From assembly GCF_002019765.1 (NCBI RefSeq), contig NZ_KV917380.1:1383858-1447857 (forward strand): DNA of 64,000 nt, read 5' to 3'. Of the stretch, positions 59,956-64,000 are shown in pieces. How positions within the stretch are numbered: the stretch's first letter is position 1; every line of letters starts with the position of its first letter. The position numbers were made by a program, and so were the translations under genes. The stretch comes from Shouchella oshimensis. GTDB lineage: Bacteria; Bacillota; Bacilli; Bacillales; Bacillaceae_D. Below the pieces are notes generated by a model. That model was not told where the DNA came from. It was given only the letters and a program-made list of their open reading frames with translations, and did not search any database.

Positions 59956-60642
59956 ATGGAGAAAAATGGCTCTGAAGCACTTGAAGAAAAAAGGAAAAAG
60001 CTTACAAATGAAAAGCAAGTTTTATTTGAAGAAGCCATTGACTATATGGAAGCTGCTAGCTTTTCACAACGGAAACGAAATCAGATTCTTCACCAAATAC
60101 TAGATGAATGGTTGTACGCTGAAAAAAATGCAATTGATTTAGAGCTGAATCAAAAGAACATTTACACATACTGCGAAAAGCGAACAAAAAACGTTCCAAA
60201 AATGTCGACCTCATTAAAAATGGCATTGTTGCTAAGAGTGGGTTTACTTATCCTAGTTGTCTATTTTGTGTTACAGTTCATTATTCAAATGGCAGGCTTG
60301 TTAGATTCAAATATTCAGGCATCCTCTTTTTCCTTTTTACCTATTATTCTTTTAGGAAGTGTGGGCTTGTTCGGTTTTTATTTATATGACAAAGCTTCGA
60401 CAAAAGAAAAAGCCGTTATGTGGAGAGGGATTGGCATTGTAACGCAATTAACGGCATTTCTTCTGTTTTTTGCGAGCATGCGGTTGTGGGACGGTATTTT
60501 AACAATTCGCTTAACCCTTATCAATTCAACAGTTATCGCGATTTTTATGGTTGTCTTTTTTCTTGTTGCAGGTAAATGGAAAGATCAGTTAGAAGAAAAA
60601 GAACTGGAAAAAGATCAAAATGATGTGATTCTGTTTTCTTAA
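59956..60642 (+). CDS. Uncharacterised membrane protein with cytoplasmic helical domain
   Basis: The product is 228 residues. The first ~85 residues are charged and helical (EALEEKRKKLTNEKQVLFEEAIDY is an example of the pattern), followed by four likely membrane segments (about 88-112, 125-145, 155-175, 180-205) and an acidic, lysine-rich tail. The layout recalls the DUF1129 type, but this is only an impression. ATG 59956 is preferred, with TAGGTG upstream; GTG 59947 is in frame. It stands alone between two terminating or divergent units. No function is proposed. Confidence 0.7.
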   Translation: MEKNGSEALEEKRKKLTNEKQVLFEEAIDYMEAASFSQRKRNQILHQILDEWLYAEKNAIDLELNQKNIYTYCEKRTKNVPKMSTSLKMALLLRVGLLILVVYFVLQFIIQMAGLLDSNIQASSFSFLPIILLGSVGLFGFYLYDKASTKEKAVMWRGIGIVTQLTAFLLFFASMRLWDGILTIRLTLINSTVIAIFMVVFFLVAGKWKDQLEEKELEKDQNDVILFS

Positions 60643-60654
60643 AGAAGGCAGACA

Positions 60655-60867
60655 TTACACGATACCGAAAAATAAGCAAATGAAAAAGACAATAATAAGC
60701 GTTAATAAAAATAAATCTACAGCTGTTGGAAGAAGTAATGTACGAATAAGCTGAAACACCAAAATGGGCGGTAGACATTGAATACAAATAAATTTAAAGC
60801 GTCCACACTTTTTAGGTGGACCAGGTGGCGGACATGGTGGCGGAAAGCCTTGAAATCGCTTAGTCAT
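60655..60867 (-). CDS. Small Pro/Cys-rich membrane protein under a sigma-K promoter
   Basis: This 70-residue protein starts MTKRFQG, then has a proline-rich stretch PPPCPPPGPP, a lysine and cysteine part (KKCGRFKFICIQC) and a hydrophobic C-terminal half (about 34-70) suited to one or two membrane passes. The ATG is preceded by GAAAGGAGG at the right distance, and about 33 bp upstream lies a full sigma-K promoter. The sigma-K signal, size and Pro/Cys content suggest a late mother-cell product, perhaps coat or outer-membrane associated. Not recognised by name. Confidence 0.75.
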   Translation of the reverse strand: MTKRFQGFPPPCPPPGPPKKCGRFKFICIQCLPPILVFQLIRTLLLPTAVDLFLLTLIIVFFICLFFGIV

Positions 60868-60899
60868 AGCAACCTTCCTCCTTTCGATGATCGTTACCG

Positions 60900-60926
60900 T
60901 ATTGTATGCAAGTAGCCTAAAACTGT
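60900..60926 (-). promoter_or_regulatory. Sigma-K promoter of the 70-residue protein gene
   Basis: On the reverse strand, AC (-35 core, 60926-60925), exactly 16 bp, then CATACAATA (60908-60900), matching the sigma-K pattern AC-N16-CATANNNTA. Expected start near 60893, giving a leader of about 26 nt. Confidence 0.65.
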
Positions 60927-60978
60927 TGCAAAAGCAGTTCTAAATGTATAGACGATATAAAAATGACCAAAGCTAATA

Positions 60979-61007
60979 TTGACGTACTTGTAAGCAAGCG
61001 ATAAAAT
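60979..61007 (+). promoter_or_regulatory. valS promoter
   Basis: TTGACG (60979-60984), 17 bp, TAAAAT (61002-61007). Transcription would begin near 61014, at the 5' end of the T-box leader. Confidence 0.75.
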
Positions 61008-61013
61008 ACGGTT

Positions 61014-61262
61014 AGATCCTATATACAAGCTATGATCAGGAGGAGTAAAGAAACTGCTTCTAGAAGAGAGGAAGGACCTTGGCTGAAAGTCTTTCTAGAA
61101 AGCAAGTACTTGAAAGTCGCCTGTAAGCTTTTCTGTTGAACCATTTAGTAAACAGAAACGGTTTCGAGCCGTTAGTCGATTTGAGTTGCACAGGCTAAGT
61201 CTGTGAACAAAGGTGGCACCGCGAACAATCCCTTCGTCCTTTGAGACGGAAGGGTTTTTTTG
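61014..61262 (+). ncRNA. T-box leader, valine-type (GTC specifier), upstream of valS
   Basis: Stem I has GGAGTAA near 61040, a distal loop CTTGGCTG, and the specifier GTC at 61116-61118 in the context TGAAA-GTC-GCC. The T-box sequence AAGGTGGCACCGCG lies at about 61210-61223. The terminator CCCTTCGTCC/GGACGAAGGG-like stem (61230-61254, small mismatch) ends in a T run. Uncharged tRNA-Val would turn valS on. Confidence 0.92.
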
Positions 61263-61292
61263 TATTTTTTTAAGCTAAAGGAGGCCTGCCCA

Positions 61293-63935
61293 ATGACGGA
61301 GCAGCATACAATGCCAACAAAATATGATCCAAATGAAACAGAAAAGAAATGGTACGACTATTGGAAAAAAGGCGAGTTCTTTAAACCGACAGACGATCCA
61401 TCAAAAGAACCATATTCCATTGTCATTCCACCGCCAAACGTAACCGGAAAGCTCCACCTTGGTCACGCATGGGACGCAACCTTGCAAGATATACTTGCAC
61501 GAACCAAACGGATGCAAGGTTATGACACACTGTGGCTTCCAGGAATGGATCATGCAGGAATTGCCACTCAAGCTAAAGTAGAAGCACGCTTAAAAGAACA
61601 AGGGATGTCAAAACATGATCTTGGGCGTGAAGGCTTTATTGAGAAGTCTTGGGAATGGAAAGAAGAATATGCTAGTTTTATTCGGAAGCAATGGGCAAAA
61701 GTCGGTATTTCCGTTGATTATTCACGTGAACGATTTACATTGGATTCGGGTTTATCAGATGCTGTTACGGAAGTATTTGTATCGCTTTATGAGCAAGGTC
61801 TCATCTATCGTGGGGAATATATTATTAATTGGGATCCTCATACGAAAACAGCTCTCTCTGACATAGAAGTTATTCACCAAGATGTTCAAGGGGCGTTCTA
61901 TCATATGGAGTACCCATTGGTAGACGGTACTGGTTCAATTAAAATCGCAACCACACGACCGGAAACAATGCTTGGTGATACAGCTGTAGCTGTTCATCCT
62001 AAAGATGAACGCTATAGTCACCTTGTTGGCAAAATGGTGAAGCTACCGATTATTGGACGCGAAATTCCGATTGTAGCAGACGAGTACGTTGATCGTGAAT
62101 TTGGTTCGGGTGCAGTGAAAATTACACCAGCTCATGATCCGAATGACTTTGAGATCGGAAACCGTCACGATCTACCGCGTATTCTCGTTATGAATGAAGA
62201 TGGAACCATGAATGAAAATGCTGGCAAGTATCAAGGGCTAGATCGTTTTGATTGTCGTAAGCAGATCGTTAAAGACTTACAGGAGTCAGGTGTATTATTT
62301 GAAATTGAAGAGCACCTACACTCGGTTGGTCACTCTGAGCGTAGTGGCGTAGTGGTTGAACCGTATTTATCAATGCAGTGGTTTGTGAAAATGCAGCCCC
62401 TTGCAGAAGAGTCTCTCAAAATGCAGGAGCATGAAGACACAAAAGTCACCTTTGTGCCTGAACGTTTTGAAGGTACCTACACACGCTGGATGGAAAACAT
62501 TCGCGACTGGTGTATTTCTAGACAGCTTTGGTGGGGTCATCGAATTCCAGCTTGGTATCATAAAGAGACGAATGAGCTTTATGTCGGAAAAGAAGCACCT
62601 CAAGATCCAGAAAACTGGGTACAAGATGAAGATGTATTAGATACGTGGTTTTCTTCAGCATTATGGCCTTTTTCAACAATGGGCTGGCCAAATGAGGATG
62701 CAGAGGATTTAGAGCGCTATTACCCAACGGATGTGCTTGTAACAGGCTACGACATAATTTATTTCTGGGTATCTCGTATGATTTTCCAAGGAAAAGCGTT
62801 TACGAACAAAAGACCGTTCAAAGATGTACTTATTCACGGACTCATTCGTGATGCGGATGGGAAGAAAATGAGTAAATCCCTAGGAAACGGTGTTGATCCG
62901 CAAGAGGTAATTGATAAATACGGAGCCGATTCATTGCGCTTTTTCCTAGCGACTGGAAGTACTCCAGGGAATGACCTCCGTTTTTATTGGGAGAAAGTCG
63001 AGTCTACTTGGAATTTCGGTAACAAGATATGGAATGCTTCTCGATTTGCTTTAATGAATATGGAGGGGTTAAGTTACGATGAAATTGATATAACGAAAGA
63101 AAAAACGATAGCTGATAAATGGATTTTAACACGATTAGGTCAAACAGCAGAGACGGTTACGCGCTTGCTGGATAGTTACGAATTTGGTGAAGCTGGACGT
63201 ACGCTTTATTCGTTTATTTGGGATGACGTTTGTGACTGGTACATTGAAATGGCGAAACTAACTCTATACGGGGAAGATGAAGAGGCAAAAGCGACGACTC
63301 GTTCCGTTCTCGCTTATGTGCTTGATCATACGATGCGTATGCTTCATCCATTTATGCCGTTTATCACTGAGGAAATTTGGCAGTACTTGCCGCATCAAGG
63401 AGAGTCCATTACGGTTGCAGAATGGCCGCTCTTTACAAGTGAATTCTATGATCTAAAGGCACTTCAGGATATGGAAACATTAAAAACACTCATTCGTTCT
63501 ATTCGTAATACACGCTCGGAGCTAAATGTACCAATGAGTAAACAAATTGAATTGTTTATTCGCCCAGCAAATGACGAAACGAAAGCTTGTTTAGAAACCG
63601 GCTCTGCTTACATCGAAAAGTTTGCCAATCCGAGTAAGCTTGTCATTGCCAATGATTTAGAAACGCCAGAAAAAGCAATGTCTCATGCTTTAACTGGAAT
63701 GGAGATTTTCATGCCGTTAGCAGGACTTCTTGATTTAGACGCAGAAATTGCACGGTTGGAAAAAGAAAAAGAAAAATTAACAAAAGAAGTGGAGCGTATT
63801 GAAAAGAAGCTCAGTAACCAAGGGTTTGTTGCCAAAGCGCCTGCACAAGTTGTAGAGGAAGAAAAGAAGAAAAAAGCAGATTATGAGTCAAAACGAACCA
63901 TTGTTATGGAACGAATTGCAGAATTAAGTGCATAG
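61293..63935 (+). CDS. valS: Valyl-tRNA synthetase
   Basis: This 880-residue class I synthetase has the HIGH-type motif [15 protein letters not shown] (about 44-57), the editing domain (about 190-340, [17 protein letters not shown]), the KMSKS motif in [10 protein letters not shown] (about 525), an anticodon-binding domain and a C-terminal coiled coil (about 812-875). ATG 61293 follows AAAGGAGG; the upstream frame to 61260 overlaps the T-box terminator. Its expression is set by the valine T-box leader. Confidence 0.97.
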   Translation: MTEQHTMPTKYDPNETEKKWYDYWKKGEFFKPTDDPSKEPYSIVIPPPNVTGKLHLGHAWDATLQDILARTKRMQGYDTLWLPGMDHAGIATQAKVEARLKEQGMSKHDLGREGFIEKSWEWKEEYASFIRKQWAKVGISVDYSRERFTLDSGLSDAVTEVFVSLYEQGLIYRGEYIINWDPHTKTALSDIEVIHQDVQGAFYHMEYPLVDGTGSIKIATTRPETMLGDTAVAVHPKDERYSHLVGKMVKLPIIGREIPIVADEYVDREFGSGAVKITPAHDPNDFEIGNRHDLPRILVMNEDGTMNENAGKYQGLDRFDCRKQIVKDLQESGVLFEIEEHLHSVGHSERSGVVVEPYLSMQWFVKMQPLAEESLKMQEHEDTKVTFVPERFEGTYTRWMENIRDWCISRQLWWGHRIPAWYHKETNELYVGKEAPQDPENWVQDEDVLDTWFSSALWPFSTMGWPNEDAEDLERYYPTDVLVTGYDIIYFWVSRMIFQGKAFTNKRPFKDVLIHGLIRDADGKKMSKSLGNGVDPQEVIDKYGADSLRFFLATGSTPGNDLRFYWEKVESTWNFGNKIWNASRFALMNMEGLSYDEIDITKEKTIADKWILTRLGQTAETVTRLLDSYEFGEAGRTLYSFIWDDVCDWYIEMAKLTLYGEDEEAKATTRSVLAYVLDHTMRMLHPFMPFITEEIWQYLPHQGESITVAEWPLFTSEFYDLKALQDMETLKTLIRSIRNTRSELNVPMSKQIELFIRPANDETKACLETGSAYIEKFANPSKLVIANDLETPEKAMSHALTGMEIFMPLAGLLDLDAEIARLEKEKEKLTKEVERIEKKLSNQGFVAKAPAQVVEEEKKKKADYESKRTIVMERIAELSA

Positions 63936-63942
63936 CATGAGC

Positions 63943-63980
63943 GAGCTCAAGCGTTAAGAACGCCTGAGCTCCTTTTTTAA
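63943..63980 (+). terminator. Terminator of valS
   Basis: GAGCTCAAGCGTT pairs with AACGCCTGAGCTC (one mismatch), followed by six T residues. Confidence 0.88.
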
Positions 63981-63993
63981 GGAGAGACGTTCA

Positions 63994-64000
63994 GTGAAAA
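63994..64000 (+). CDS. Probable start of the next gene (folC position), cut by window end
   Basis: A GTG at 63994 follows AAGGAGAG by 7-8 bp, the pattern of a real start. In B. subtilis folC (folylpolyglutamate synthase) follows valS, so folC is likely, but only two codons are visible and identity is by position only. Confidence 0.3.

Overview
The window is a stretch of core chromosome from an endospore-forming member of the Bacillaceae. The evidence is the gene order and content: pheST-zapA-cvpA-polX-mutS2, then fadD/fadR/fadB/etfBA-trxA-uvrC-sdhCAB-gerE-murI, then gerM-rph-rdgB, then ilv-leu-tig-clpX-lonB-lonA-engB-hem-spoVID-ysxE-valS. This runs in the same order as the corresponding Bacillus subtilis region. 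Sporulation genes (gerE, gerM, lonB, spoVID, ysxE) and strong AGGAGG-type ribosome binding sites agree. Base composition and the ptsHI placement suggest an alkaliphile-like relative (Alkalihalobacillus/Shouchella type) rather than B. subtilis itself, but the sequence alone does not fix the genus.

Layout. 1-8.7 kb: phenylalanyl-tRNA synthetase (pheS cut by the window edge), cell division gene zapA, and DNA maintenance genes polX and mutS2. 8.9-14 kb: fatty acid degradation, with lcfA under a cre-containing promoter and fadR-fadB-etfB-etfA under a consensus promoter with a perfect FadR operator. 14-16.7 kb: trxA, uvrC, yslB. 17-20.9 kb: succinate dehydrogenase, a thioesterase and gerE. 21-23.2 kb: ptsH-ptsI. 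23.4-29.5 kb: a MarR regulator, murI, a seven-iron ferredoxin, trhO, gerM, rph, rdgB and a phosphodiesterase. 29.6-31.6 kb: two tRNA genes, then a reverse-strand trio of accessory genes (glycosyltransferase, acetyltransferase, nuclease-like remnant). 31.8-41.8 kb: complete isoleucine/valine/leucine pathway with a leucine-type T-box between ilvD and ilvB. 42-51 kb: TPR protein, trigger factor, ClpX, LonB, LonA, EngB. 51-56.7 kb: hemA, a 98-bp palindromic element where hemX is expected, and hemCDBL. 56.8-59.8 kb: spore coat genes spoVID, an unknown gene and ysxE. 60-64 kb: two membrane proteins of unknown role, one behind a good sigma-K promoter, and valS under a valine T-box.

How the genes work together. 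CcpA-type sites lie in the lcfA promoter spacer (expected to repress) and upstream of the ilvD promoter (expected to activate), so fatty acid use and branched-chain amino acid synthesis appear oppositely tied to carbon status. FadR adds acyl-CoA control. T-boxes sense uncharged tRNA-Leu and tRNA-Val. No phage, insertion sequence or CRISPR array was seen. The less ordinary parts are the small sporulation-linked proteins near spoVID and valS, the hemX gap with its palindrome, and the reverse-strand trio after the tRNAs.
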